From Salinithrix halophila (GTDB lineage Bacteria > Bacillota > Bacilli > Thermoactinomycetales > DSM-45169), in assembly GCF_042650125.1 (NCBI RefSeq), contig NZ_JBHSAP010000009.1:496001-560000 (forward strand): a stretch of 64,000 nt of DNA, written 5' to 3'. The notes under the pieces are model-generated. The model made no database searches, had not been told where the DNA came from, and worked only from the letters and a program-made list of their open reading frames with translations. This document shows positions 8,766 through 16,992 of the stretch, one piece after another (position 1 is the first letter of the stretch; each line of letters starts with the position of its first letter). The translations under genes and the position numbers were made by a program.

Positions 8766-9398
8766 TTACCAAGACAGCCCTTCAAAGAGAAGAGCCCGGG
8801 CAGGAGCGGCTTCGGTCTCTTTCAGTTTGATCGGGGCCGCTACCATAAAATACTCGCCCTGCGGGACCTCTTTTAGGCGAAGGCCTTCCATAATATAGAC
8901 ATCGGCGTTGAACAAGGTTTTATGCGTGGGGTGGCCGGGCTGACTACGTTCTACACCGAGACCGTCGATCCCCACCCCCCGTACTTTTTTCTCCGCTAAA
9001 TAACGGGCACCGTCTTCCGCCAAAAAGACAAATTCAAAGTCAAAAGCCTCGGAATATGAATTCTTCGTCTTAAAGAGGAGGAAGTCCCCTTCCACGATAT
9101 CCAAGCCATCCAGATCCTTTTTCGCGATCCCACCTTGGACAGCGGTAAGGTCCAAGACTTTAACAGGACCGGTTAGACGTGTGATATCCATCGTCTCCAT
9201 TGTGCCCCCTTCAGGAAGCATATGGAGGGGCGAATCAACGTGGGTTCCGGTATGTACATCGAGGGAGATGCGCGATTCCCGAGCTGGGCTCGTATCGAAA
9301 TCCTGGACAACCTCAATGTTCGGCTTTTTTTCCGGTTTGTTCTTATATACCTGCATTCCTTCTTCGATGGTCATGGAAATATCGTATACCTTATACAT
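8766..9398 (-). CDS. Cyclase family protein (kynurenine-formamidase-like metal hydrolase)
   Basis: A 210-residue protein of the putative cyclase family (PF04199), which includes bacterial arylformamidase KynB. The metal-binding motif HTGTHVDSPLHM is intact, as is the C-terminal GIDGLGVERSQPGHPTHK region. Substrate is not determined by the sequence; no tryptophan catabolic genes lie nearby. The open frame reaches 9452, but ATG at 9398 with AAAAGGGG before it is the better start and gives the normal N-terminus MYKVYDISM. It follows zwf on the same strand and ends at a clear terminator. Confidence 0.85.
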   Translation of the reverse strand: MYKVYDISMTIEEGMQVYKNKPEKKPNIEVVQDFDTSPARESRISLDVHTGTHVDSPLHMLPEGGTMETMDITRLTGPVKVLDLTAVQGGIAKKDLDGLDIVEGDFLLFKTKNSYSEAFDFEFVFLAEDGARYLAEKKVRGVGIDGLGVERSQPGHPTHKTLFNADVYIMEGLRLKEVPQGEYFMVAAPIKLKETEAAPARALLFEGLSW

Positions 9399-9472
9399 CG
9401 TGCATTCCCCTTTTCCGCGAATTTTGACTTCAAACTCTTCGATGAAATGCAAGCGGGAAAGCTTAGCCCTGT

Positions 9473-11014
9473 TTAATCCCCAATCGGGCTTCCATGAACG
9501 ACGGAACCGGTCCGAGGGTTGTAGGGGGAGTGCCAGCGGAAACCATCCTGAATCAAGAGGGCATCCGCTTCCTTTGGGCCATTGCTGCCTGCCTCATAAA
9601 AGGTGAGCGTGTCGGCTCCCTCCTGATCCCACGCCTGACGGATAGGATCGACGAATTTCCACGCCAAGGAAACTTCGTCCCAACGAGTAAAAAAGGTACG
9701 ATCCCCTTCCAAGGCGTCATGGATGAGGCTTTCATAGGCCTCTGGGGATTCCTCTTGGCAATTGTTACAAAAGTCCATGACAATCGGCACCACTTCATTA
9801 TCCGTTCCCGGTTTCTTCGCATTGATCTGCAAAGAGAGGCCTTCTTCGGGATTGATCTTGATTACCAGCAGGTTGGGGCCTAAATCATTGGTCTTGTTAA
9901 AATAGAGGTTTTTGGGAACATCCTTAAACTGGATGACCACTTCCGTCGCTTTTTCTTCCATCCGTTTTCCCGTCCGTATATAAAAGGGCACTCCGGACCA
10001 ACGGAAGTTATCGATATACAGTTTTCCGGCCACAAACGTTTCATTGTCGGAATCCGCCGGTACGTTTTCTTCGTCTCGATAGGCGGGAACTTCTTTTTCT
10101 TGGAGATACCCCCCCGTGTATTGTCCCCGTACCATGTATCGTTTCACATCATCCCCTCTCCAACGGCGCAGGGAACGAAGCACTTTCACCTTCTCGTCGT
10201 GAATCGCTTCCGGTTTAAGGCGACTGGGGGGCTCCATCGCCACCATCATCAGGATTTGTAGGATATGGTTTTGTACCATATCCCGAAGAGCGCCAGCACG
10301 GTCGTAGTAGGAAGCCCGATCTTCTACACCCACCGTCTCCGACGCCGTGATCTGAACATTGCTGATGTAACGGTTGTTCCACATATTTTCAAATAGCGTG
10401 TTTGCGAATCGAATCACCTCGATGTTCTGCACCATTTCTTTACCGAGGTAATGATCGATACGATATATTTCTTCTTCTTTAAAAGAACCTGCAATCTGGG
10501 CCTGAAGATCTTCGGCGGAGGGATAGTCTCTGCCGAAAGGTTTCTCAATCAACAGACGTTTCCAGCCATCGGACTCCGTCAAGCCCCCTTCTTTCAAACG
10601 AGCGGCTACAGGCCCGAAAAGTTCAGGAGCAACAGCAAGGTAAAAAAGCCGATTGCCAGGGATCGTATACCGACGTTCCCGTTCTTCCACGGCTTCCCTT
10701 AACCTCTGGTAACCGGCGGGAGTCTTCACATCCAAGGAAACAAAGTCGAATTTCTCCACAAAGGAAGACCATTCCTCTTCATCTTCCACATCGACCCGGG
10801 CATAACGATTGATGGAATCCCGCACGATTTCCCGGTATTCATCGGCACTGCGCTCGGAACGCCCTACACCCAGTACAGAAAATCGTTGATCGATCAATTG
10901 GTTTCTGTGCAGGCTGTAAAGGGCAGGGAAAAGTTTCCTCCTCGCCAGATCCCCAGCTCCTCCGAAAATCACCATTACAAAGGGTTCTTTTTTCTTTGAC
11001 TGAGCGTTAGTCAA
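9473..11014 (-). CDS. zwf: Glucose-6-phosphate 1-dehydrogenase
   Basis: A 513-residue enzyme that oxidises glucose 6-phosphate to 6-phosphogluconolactone with NADP, the entry to the pentose phosphate route. The Rossmann motif GGAGDLARRKLFPAL lies at about residues 18-32 and the active-site signature RIDHYLGKE near residue 185. Length is standard. The start is TTG at 11014 with GGAG 10 nt upstream. The neighbouring downstream gene is the cyclase-like protein; gnd and pgl are not in the window. Confidence 0.95.
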   Translation of the reverse strand: MTNAQSKKKEPFVMVIFGGAGDLARRKLFPALYSLHRNQLIDQRFSVLGVGRSERSADEYREIVRDSINRYARVDVEDEEEWSSFVEKFDFVSLDVKTPAGYQRLREAVEERERRYTIPGNRLFYLAVAPELFGPVAARLKEGGLTESDGWKRLLIEKPFGRDYPSAEDLQAQIAGSFKEEEIYRIDHYLGKEMVQNIEVIRFANTLFENMWNNRYISNVQITASETVGVEDRASYYDRAGALRDMVQNHILQILMMVAMEPPSRLKPEAIHDEKVKVLRSLRRWRGDDVKRYMVRGQYTGGYLQEKEVPAYRDEENVPADSDNETFVAGKLYIDNFRWSGVPFYIRTGKRMEEKATEVVIQFKDVPKNLYFNKTNDLGPNLLVIKINPEEGLSLQINAKKPGTDNEVVPIVMDFCNNCQEESPEAYESLIHDALEGDRTFFTRWDEVSLAWKFVDPIRQAWDQEGADTLTFYEAGSNGPKEADALLIQDGFRWHSPYNPRTGSVVHGSPIGD

Positions 11015-11408
11015 ATTGCTTTCACTCCTATTCCGTCAGTGCCCTATCTGTCGGTTCGTATAGGCCGCTCGATCTTCCTCGAGACTCTGCCCTTCCTATA
11101 TCCCTTCATCTCTTTCTTCATGCTTCCCGTCTTCCTTCTCCCCCATGAATTTCTACCTGTAAGAGGACTTTATAGAAAAAAGCTGCTGACTTAAGAAGCC
11201 TTGTCAACAGCTTACCTGGGAATCCCGAAAAACACTCCAGCCCTTAAGAAGGCAAAGTGGGCGTCCGGCTTAAAAGGACCGGAACTTGCGGGGGCCCGTC
11301 CCGCTGGATGGAAACGGAGCATGAACGGAAAGGGAACGATCCGAGGCATGGCTTGTACGCAGTGAGTGACACCCGTTTAATTTGTCCATAACTTCAAGCT
11401 CAACGCGA
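11015..11408 (-). other. 394-bp gene-free stretch, possible non-coding RNA upstream of zwf
   Basis: No credible coding frame on either strand. On the minus strand the part from about 11400 to 11213 holds several short inverted repeats (CCGG with CCGG, GCGGG with CCCGC) and runs straight into the terminator at 11175-11212. The part from 11170 to 11015 should contain the zwf promoter. The layout fits a small structured RNA or a long 3' UTR of the 11409 gene; I cannot match it to a known family by eye. Confidence 0.3.
11175..11212 (-). terminator. Terminator upstream of zwf
   Basis: On the minus strand, stem AGCTGTTGAC pairs with GTCAGCAGCT (one mismatch) across a 12-nt loop and is followed by a run of T. 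It lies nearly 200 bp beyond the stop of the 11409-11939 gene. Confidence 0.7.
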
Positions 11409-11939
11409 TCATTCGTTGTTCAGACAGGCTTTAAAATCGAGGGGGATGGAACAACTGCCCGGGTGAAATTGCGCATCTCTTCCACTTTCTCCAGCTTGGC
11501 TCCAGTATTCGACGACATAATGGAGTGGCTCCGATACCCGATCCCTCCCGGCAAAGAAGAGGGTGATTTCCTCCTTTTCGCCAGCCCCGAAGGTGACATA
11601 GTAAACCGGATAGCGGAAGGCCTCCCCTTCCTCCCCCTCTACCACATCAAAGTGCATTTCATGGCTGATGATCAAATCATCGAAAGGGTAAGTTTCCCGA
11701 TGTGTCTCCCCCTCCGCTGTGCGAGCAGTGACGATCACCACCCCGTTTTCCTCATCCGCCCGGAAGCTCTCCGCCGTACCGTAAAGGTAGACCGCTTCCT
11801 TTTTCATGTCGAGTATACCCGTCAAAACCGGTGGGCGAACAGCGAGGACATCTGTAATCAGCCTCTCCAATTCGGGGGCCGTCATCTCTCTGACGGAAGC
11901 CTCAAAATTAACCACATTACCGTGGGGGAATACGCGCAT
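11409..11939 (-). CDS. Hypothetical protein
   Basis: A 176-residue acidic soluble protein with no family I recognise and no membrane segment. It reads as alternating strands and helices (AVYLYGTAESFRADEENGVV, EITLFFAGRDRVSEPLHYVV) and looks like a compact alpha/beta domain. AAGGAG lies 11 nt before ATG at 11939. It follows the acyl-CoA ligase gene on the same strand with a 59-bp gap, so the two may be co-transcribed. Confidence 0.7.
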   Translation of the reverse strand: MRVFPHGNVVNFEASVREMTAPELERLITDVLAVRPPVLTGILDMKKEAVYLYGTAESFRADEENGVVIVTARTAEGETHRETYPFDDLIISHEMHFDVVEGEEGEAFRYPVYYVTFGAGEKEEITLFFAGRDRVSEPLHYVVEYWSQAGESGRDAQFHPGSCSIPLDFKACLNNE

Positions 11940-11998
11940 AAATCATCCGGCTCCTTCTTTGCAAGTCAGAGAAATTATACCCCAAGCACCCCCAGGGA

Positions 11999-13582
11999 TC
12001 AAGGAGCCGACTTTTTCCGCTTCTCTTCCTTTGCCCGTAGTTCCACTCGCCTGATCTTTCCGCTGGTGGTTTTAGGAAGATCCGTAACAAATTCGATCTC
12101 TCGGGGATACTTATAAGGTGCCGTTTCGCGTTTTACATGTTCCTGCAAGGCTGTAACCAGTTCTTTAGAGGGCGGTCGGCCCGCTTTCAGGACCACGAAG
12201 GCTTTGACAATCGCCCCCCGAATGGCATCAGGGCTGGCAACAACTGCACATTCCTGAACATCGCCATGTTTTACTATCGCATCCTCTACTTCAAAGGGGC
12301 CGATGGTGTAGCCAGCACTGATAATGATATCGTCGGACCGCCCTTCAAACCAAAAATAACCGTCTTCATCCCGCCGAGCCTGGTCGCCTGTCAGATACCA
12401 ATCGCCCCGGAAAGCTTGTAACGTTCTCTCCGGATCCCGATAATATCCCTTAAAAAGAGCAGGGGCATCCTTGTGGACAGCTATATCTCCCACAACACCA
12501 GGGGGAACGGTGTTTCCCTCCCGATCAATGATAGCCACACGATTGCCTGTAGTCGGCCTTCCCATAGAACCTGCTTTTACTTCGATTCCTTTTACCGTGG
12601 CTATCAAGAGCGTATTTTCCGTTTGTCCGTAGCCATCTCTTACTTCCACTCCAAAATGGCGCCGGAAGATATCGATTACCTCTCGGTTCAAGGGTTCTCC
12701 CGCACTAACGGCACTTCTCAAAGCCGAGAGGTCATACCGATCCAATCCATCAACCTTTGCCATCATACGGTATTCCGTCGGTGTACAACACAAAACGTTC
12801 ACCCTATACTTTTCCATCAACGTTAGGTACTTGTCCGGTTGAAAACGGCCTTGATATACGAAAGTCTCCGCACCCGAACCAAGGCTAGAAATAAACGGAC
12901 TCCATACCCACTTAGCCCAACCCGGACCTGCCGTAGCCCAAACGGTGTCTTTCTCACGCACGTCCATCCATTCCTTTGCAGCTACTGCCTGATGCGGAAT
13001 AGCCCAGCCATGTTGGTGAATAACTCCTTTCGGTCCACCCGTGGTCCCCGAGGTATAGGATATAAAAGCGACATCATCACTTTGCGTAACGGGCAGTTGT
13101 GCCACGCCATCTATCTCTCGCAATACTTCTAAAGGAAGGAACCCCCCCATCCTTCCTTGGCCATGGATAAACCCAGCCTCCACTGACGGACAATTCTTCA
13201 TTGCATAAAAGACCCTTTCTTCCAATGCCGCGTCAAAAACCACCGCTTTTGCCTCTGAATGACGCAAACGGTATTGGATATCCGCAAGTTGCAGCATTTC
13301 CGACCCGGGCAGTACTGCTAGTCCCGCTTTTAAAGCCCCCATGTAAACCGTGTGTGCCTCAGGAATCCGGGGAAGCAGAACCATCACTCGATCTCCTTTT
13401 TTTAACCCTTGAGTGATAAATCCCCTCGCCATCCTATCCGAATCTTCTTTCAATTGTTCATAAGTTAAAGTCCGCTTTTCTCCTGTTTCGTTTTCCCAAC
13501 GAAGAGCGATTTTCCCTGATTTTATAGCATGTCGGTCGATATCCTGCGTCATGTTGTAATATTTTGGTATGGTTAAGCCCAA
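11999..13582 (-). CDS. Acyl-CoA synthetase (AMP-forming, medium-chain/acetyl-CoA ligase-like)
   Basis: A 527-residue adenylate-forming enzyme that activates a carboxylic acid with ATP and CoA. The phosphate-binding loop YTSGTTGGPKGV lies near residue 170, GYGQTEN near 315, the hinge TGDQARRDEDGYFWFEGRSD near 400, and the catalytic lysine in TTSGKIRR near the end. It resembles the AcsM/YtcI group; chain-length specificity cannot be read from the sequence. TTG at 13582 is chosen because GGAGG lies 8 nt upstream; another in-frame TTG at 13597 has no site. Confidence 0.88.
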   Translation of the reverse strand: MGLTIPKYYNMTQDIDRHAIKSGKIALRWENETGEKRTLTYEQLKEDSDRMARGFITQGLKKGDRVMVLLPRIPEAHTVYMGALKAGLAVLPGSEMLQLADIQYRLRHSEAKAVVFDAALEERVFYAMKNCPSVEAGFIHGQGRMGGFLPLEVLREIDGVAQLPVTQSDDVAFISYTSGTTGGPKGVIHQHGWAIPHQAVAAKEWMDVREKDTVWATAGPGWAKWVWSPFISSLGSGAETFVYQGRFQPDKYLTLMEKYRVNVLCCTPTEYRMMAKVDGLDRYDLSALRSAVSAGEPLNREVIDIFRRHFGVEVRDGYGQTENTLLIATVKGIEVKAGSMGRPTTGNRVAIIDREGNTVPPGVVGDIAVHKDAPALFKGYYRDPERTLQAFRGDWYLTGDQARRDEDGYFWFEGRSDDIIISAGYTIGPFEVEDAIVKHGDVQECAVVASPDAIRGAIVKAFVVLKAGRPPSKELVTALQEHVKRETAPYKYPREIEFVTDLPKTTSGKIRRVELRAKEEKRKKSAP

Positions 13583-13662
13583 TCCATATCCCTCCAACCG
13601 TAAGAAATTCCCTTTTCTGAAACTTCGACAAAAACGCTTTCTTTTCCTTGCAAAGAAAACAA

Positions 13663-13686
13663 AGACAGCGGGAATTCCCGCTGTCT
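13663..13686. terminator. Terminator after the alpha/beta-SASP gene
   Basis: A perfect 10-bp stem AGACAGCGGG with an AATT loop, followed on the minus strand by a T-rich tail (TTTGTTTTCTTTG). Confidence 0.85.
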
Positions 13687-13712
13687 CGGTAAAACCAGAT
13701 TATGAACTTTAG

Positions 13713-13925
13713 TTACCGGGCGCCGCCACCCAGTTGTTGTTCGGCCAAAGCGACCAGACGTTTCGTGATTTCCCCACCTACAGAACCGTTGGCACGAGAA
13801 GTGGTTTCAGCACCCAGTTGAACGCCAAACTCAGAAGCGATTTCGAATTTCAGTTGATCCAGAGCTTGAGCGGCGCCGGGTACCAGCAGTTGGTTGGTGT
13901 TGCGCTCGCGATTTTGTTGTTGCAT
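13713..13925 (-). CDS. Alpha/beta-type small acid-soluble spore protein
   Basis: A 70-residue DNA-binding spore protein. It has the Gpr cleavage region KFEIASEFGV and the conserved DNA-contact segment SRANGSVGGEITKRLV. These proteins coat spore DNA, switch it towards an A-like form and protect it from UV and heat, then are degraded at germination. ATG at 13925 has AGGAGGTG upstream; the frame extends further upstream only as leader sequence. A forespore promoter lies just upstream at 13958-13987, and a terminator follows. Confidence 0.96.
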   Translation of the reverse strand: MQQQNRERNTNQLLVPGAAQALDQLKFEIASEFGVQLGAETTSRANGSVGGEITKRLVALAEQQLGGGAR

Positions 13926-13957
13926 CCTCGGTTTCACCTCCTTGCAGATGGTACTTA

Positions 13958-13987
13958 TAGAATGCGGATCAAGGCCTCCTTGAATGC
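13958..13987 (-). promoter_or_regulatory. SigmaG-like promoter of the alpha/beta-SASP gene
   Basis: On the minus strand GCATT and CATTCTA are separated by 18 bp. CATTCTA matches the SigmaG -10 pattern CATxxTA exactly and GCATT matches four of five positions of the -35 element. The spacing and the downstream gene make forespore transcription very likely. Confidence 0.7.
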
Positions 13988-14055
13988 GTGTGAATTTCTG
14001 GGAAAATGCTTGCCCAACATCCATGGTGATAGGATTTTCCCGAATCCTTCCATGA

Positions 14056-14079
14056 AAAAGAGCGCGGAATACGTCCGCG
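14056..14079 (-). terminator. Terminator after the 50-residue protein gene
   Basis: A stem CGCGGA/TCCGCG with a short loop, flanked by CTC and TTTTT on the minus strand, about 35 bp past the stop of the gene at 14114. Confidence 0.7.
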
Positions 14080-14113
14080 TCCTTTTTCCTTTATCCTTTT
14101 TCGGAGGATGGAC

Positions 14114-14266
14114 CTATTTAGACAATTGATGCCATTGAACCCTCAGTTGTTCAATCTCCTCCTTGATTTCATAAAGCTCTAGAAACTCATGGCGTTCCAC
14201 AGCCTGCTTGTACTCTTCTTTTTTGGCAAGCAGTTTATTTTTAATTTCCCGAAGTTGTTCTTGCAT
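14114..14266 (-). CDS. Small coiled-coil protein with UVR-like motif
   Basis: A 50-residue protein, almost entirely charged helix: MQEQLREIKNKLLAKKEEY at the start, then AVERHEFLELYEIKEEIEQL. The second part resembles the UVR motif found in UvrB, UvrC and McsA, where it mediates helix-pair contacts, though it lacks the usual Asp-Glu-Ile triad. ATG at 14266 has GAGGTG 8 nt upstream and a terminator follows, so the gene looks real. Function unknown. Confidence 0.65.
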   Translation of the reverse strand: MQEQLREIKNKLLAKKEEYKQAVERHEFLELYEIKEEIEQLRVQWHQLSK

Positions 14267-14547
14267 CGGAACAACACCTCACTTGCTGTGAAATGGAGAC
14301 GAAGGGTTGGAAGGTGAGAGAGACATTACTCTTTACCCTAACCCGTTCCTTTGCAAACCTAAAACATTGGGGAAGAAAAAATGGTGTCGATAGCGTGGCA
14401 AAAAACGGCGTATAAAACGGATTCGATGCGGGAAAGTGACAATTTCAGCGCAAAAGCCCTCCGTCTCGTCATTGACCGCCACCGAAATTTTGATAAAATG
14501 GAACTCTCCCCGCCGTTAATCTATGGCGATGGAAAGGAGTGTTCCCC

Positions 14548-14703
14548 TTGTCGGTGAACTATCAAACCATGCCTTCCTTTTTGAAGGAATTTCGCTTGAT
14601 GAAGTTAAAAGCGATGATCCGGGATTTACAAAAAATGAACCCCGACGAGCTCCTGCACATACAAAAGGAGATCGATCACTTGCTCCATTCTTCCAAAAAG
14701 TAG
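14548..14703 (+). CDS. Small hypothetical protein (first of a pair)
   Basis: A 51-residue basic helical protein (SFLKEFRLMKLKAMIRDLQ, then MNPDELLHIQKEIDHLLHSS). The start is TTG at 14548, chosen because AAAGGAG lies 8 nt upstream. The next gene starts 8 bp after its stop in another frame, an arrangement typical of translational coupling. No known domain is recognised. Confidence 0.6.
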   Translation: MSVNYQTMPSFLKEFRLMKLKAMIRDLQKMNPDELLHIQKEIDHLLHSSKK

Positions 14704-14711
14704 GGGTAATG

Positions 14712-14933
14712 ATGAACTCTCCCACAGAAAAACTGTTGATCCAAAGTTACAAACAATTGGACGAAGCCCGCACTCTCCTTGAAGAAGTGATTAATCGTCT
14801 GGGGCAACACCAGGCCTATTCCGACTCACAGCTTCCCGAAGATATCCGACAGTTGGTCCAAATCGCTCTTCAACTATCCCCGGAACAACGAAAAACCCTC
14901 CGCCTTTTTCTCGAATCCATCCGTGAACTGTGA
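14712..14933 (+). CDS. Small hypothetical protein (second of a pair)
   Basis: A 73-residue acidic helical protein (KLLIQSYKQLDEARTLLEEV, then LPEDIRQLVQIALQLSPEQR). ATG at 14712 follows the stop of the 51-residue gene by 8 bp, with AGGGG overlapping that stop. The basic first protein and the acidic second might interact; that is inference from charge and linkage only. Confidence 0.6.
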   Translation: MNSPTEKLLIQSYKQLDEARTLLEEVINRLGQHQAYSDSQLPEDIRQLVQIALQLSPEQRKTLRLFLESIREL

Positions 14934-15030
14934 AGAACAACCCACGCAAATTGTTTCTGAATCCATGAACTGCACCTCATGTTTATGCCTGATCGTATCC
15001 GATTTTTCCTCAAAGCGATAAATAATGAAA

Positions 15031-15062
15031 AGGCTGCCTTCGTTGATAGAGGCAGCCTGTTT
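15031..15062. terminator. Bidirectional hairpin after the small gene pair
   Basis: AGGCTGCC pairs with GGCAGCCT across a 12-nt loop; the minus strand has TTTTC after the stem and the plus strand GTTTG. It separates the pair at 14548-14933 from the convergent gene at 15076. Confidence 0.65.
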
Positions 15063-15075
15063 GTCGTCTGGGGCT

Positions 15076-15519
15076 TCACAGACCCTCCTCTTTTTCGGAC
15101 AAGTTCATTTTCCGTACTAGAACCGATGTCCGAAAAAGGTGATACATTTTGGAAGCATCCACGGCTGTCCACAACCTTGTCCCAGCTGTGATCGTCTCCT
15201 CTGTAGGGAAACGGATATAATCGTGTTTCTTCAAACGGGCTACCACTTGGCTCCAATCTTTCTCGGAACCCAAATGTTCCCCGAAGAGTTGGTATATCCT
15301 GTTCACAGAGATTGTCCGCTCCCGGTTTTTCTTCATATCAGGATCAAGACGGGGATAAACCAACAGCCCCCATAGAATGACAAGGGATGCCTTTGATTCC
15401 GCATCCCAACTCCTGTGTACATCGGGTTCCATGCTCCAAGGGTTTGCATAGTTTTTCTTGGCAACCGACAATCGCGAGGTCAAAAGTGAACTGATTTCCT
15501 GAAGGGATCGATTGGCCAT
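15076..15519 (-). CDS. Hypothetical protein, winged-helix-like
   Basis: A 147-residue soluble protein I do not recognise. The segment SVNRIYQLFGEHLGSEKDW followed by VVARLKKHDYIRFPTEETIT reads like a helix-turn-helix with a beta wing, so DNA binding is possible but unproven. GGGGGAG lies 6 nt before ATG at 15519. It is divergent from the RsfA-like gene across about 310 bp. Confidence 0.65.
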   Translation of the reverse strand: MANRSLQEISSLLTSRLSVAKKNYANPWSMEPDVHRSWDAESKASLVILWGLLVYPRLDPDMKKNRERTISVNRIYQLFGEHLGSEKDWSQVVARLKKHDYIRFPTEETITAGTRLWTAVDASKMYHLFRTSVLVRKMNLSEKEEGL

Positions 15520-15830
15520 GTCCGCTCCCCCTTTCCATTAGCTCCCTGGTAAAATTGGGTTAATCAGGGTTGGTTGTTACTTTTATCCCCAGAGTAAGGT
15601 TTTTTTATACTAATATCATCAACAAGATGAATGAGAATATCCGTTTTAATATGGTTGATTTTTCTTTTTCTTTTGCTTGAGTTAGGAGCGAATCGCTTGT
15701 CCCTGCACGGTTAGGGAGCTGTATGATCCCATTTTCCTAAGGATGCTTTTTCTAACATTTTGGTGGAAATCGGGATTTCTTTTCTGTTATATTAATAAAT
15801 AAAGAAGGTCCAAACGGGGTGAGGGATGGC
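15520..15830. other. AT-rich divergent intergenic region
   Basis: About 310 bp without a credible gene, noticeably richer in A+T than its surroundings (for example TTTTTCTTTTTCTTTTG near 15660 and TATATTAATAAATAAA near 15790). It must hold the promoters of both flanking genes; I cannot assign a clear -10/-35 pair. Confidence 0.5.
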
Positions 15831-16658
15831 ATGTTTGATACAAAAAAAGGGAAATACTCAGACGAAGAAAATGAGCAAATTATCCGAATGGTCAACGAAG
15901 GCTGGGAACGGGGCGCACGGGAACGAGAAATCCTCAAAGAGATCTCCTCAGAGTTAAACCGGGGATTCGCTGGGATCATGTCTCATGTGAGGAAGCTGCG
16001 GAATGAATATCCTGAACGTTTCCTATCGAAAGGAAATTCCGGCGAAGAAGGCAGGGAAAGCCGTCTAAATAGCTGGTCGGAGAAAGAGGAAGATCTAGTC
16101 ATTCATCGGGTCAACCAGTATATGGATCAGGGAAGATCCCTCTCCTCTGCCATTGCCAACCTGGAAAAGGAATTGAACCGGACCCAAGGAGCGATTTATC
16201 AACGGATTTATACACTCCGGCGGAAATACCCCGAGCGTTTCAATCGAATGCCCGAGCCACGCCCCCGGCGCCGTCGTAAACTTGAACATTGGCAGATTCA
16301 GCGCCCCGTCATTCGAGATCTGGACGGCAGCGCCCCAGCCTTTCAGCCAACAGCGGAAGATCACCACGAGACAGCAGCTACCCTGGAAAAAATACACCAA
16401 CAGGACACAACCGCCCTGATCGAAGAACAAGCTGCCCCCGCTCAAGATCTTTCAGAAGAAGACATGGTTATGAAGGCGTTCGAAAACCGATATGGGCGGC
16501 CCAATTCCGCCACGCGCAACAAATTGAAAAAGCTGATGGAGAAATACGGCCATACGCGGGTTTCTATCGCCCTGTTCACTCTGCGGGATGACAAAGAATT
16601 CCCTGCCATGATTACCCGATTCCTTGAGCAATGCCTTGATCGGAACAAACTATTATAA
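15831..16658 (+). CDS. RsfA-like sporulation transcription factor with two Myb/SANT-type repeats
   Basis: A 275-residue protein. Two copies of a Trp/Tyr-Ser-x-Glu-Glu helix-turn-helix module lie at about residues 8-62 (YSDEENEQIIRMVNEGWERG) and 75-135 (WSEKEEDLVIHRVNQYMDQG), each ending in RxxYPERF. A basic linker (PRPRRRRK) and a C-terminal helical domain follow. The modules resemble the RsfA/YlbO family of prespore regulators, which usually have one. ATG at 15831 has GAGGG at 6 nt. Target genes are unknown. Confidence 0.7.
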   Translation: MFDTKKGKYSDEENEQIIRMVNEGWERGAREREILKEISSELNRGFAGIMSHVRKLRNEYPERFLSKGNSGEEGRESRLNSWSEKEEDLVIHRVNQYMDQGRSLSSAIANLEKELNRTQGAIYQRIYTLRRKYPERFNRMPEPRPRRRRKLEHWQIQRPVIRDLDGSAPAFQPTAEDHHETAATLEKIHQQDTTALIEEQAAPAQDLSEEDMVMKAFENRYGRPNSATRNKLKKLMEKYGHTRVSIALFTLRDDKEFPAMITRFLEQCLDRNKLL

Positions 16659-16661
16659 TAA

Positions 16662-16697
16662 GAAAAGCGCAGGCTCTGTTAGAGACCTGCGCTTTCT
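16662..16697. terminator. Bidirectional terminator between the RsfA-like gene and minE
   Basis: A stem of at least 11 bp, GAAAAGCGCAGG with CCTGCGCTTTC, with a 12-nt loop and T-rich flank. It overlaps the 3' end of minE at 16679. Confidence 0.8.
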
Positions 16698-16969
16698 TCA
16701 TCTTCGGAGTTCTCCCGTAGCCGAACGGGAATGCTAGCATTCAATACCGTTGTATTGTCTCTTTGGCGAGACTGGGGTCTGATCTCCACCTGACCGACTA
16801 CGTCGTAGCCAAAATCATCGCATAGATCGATCAACCGAGCCTGGAATTGTTTTAGTTTCCGCTCATCGATATCGGATCGCTGATAGCTGAGCACGAGGGA
16901 TAAACGGTCATCTGCCGTTGCAGCAGTGGGACGTTCTTTCTCTTTACCGAACAGATTCGAAAAAACCAC
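16679..16969 (-). CDS. minE: MinE-like cell division topological specificity factor
   Basis: A 96-residue protein with the layout of MinE: an amphipathic N-terminus (VFSNLFGKEKERP), the MinD-contact helix region (DRLSLVLSYQRSDIDERKLK) and a dimerisation domain ending in VLNASIPVRLR. MinE stimulates the MinD ATPase and releases it from the membrane. GTG at 16969 is preferred over GTG at 16978, because GAGG is 8 nt upstream of the former. It lies 23 bp after minD. Sequence similarity is modest, but the position next to minD supports the call. Confidence 0.8.
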   Translation of the reverse strand: MVFSNLFGKEKERPTAATADDRLSLVLSYQRSDIDERKLKQFQARLIDLCDDFGYDVVGQVEIRPQSRQRDNTTVLNASIPVRLRENSEDEESAGL

Positions 16970-16992
16970 AACATTCACCTCGACAGTTTAAA

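Noticed and set aside
14471..14500. TTGACC with GATAAAAT as promoter of the small gene pair
   Set aside because: Spacing between the elements is only about 14 bp, too short for a SigmaA promoter; I could not settle the real one.
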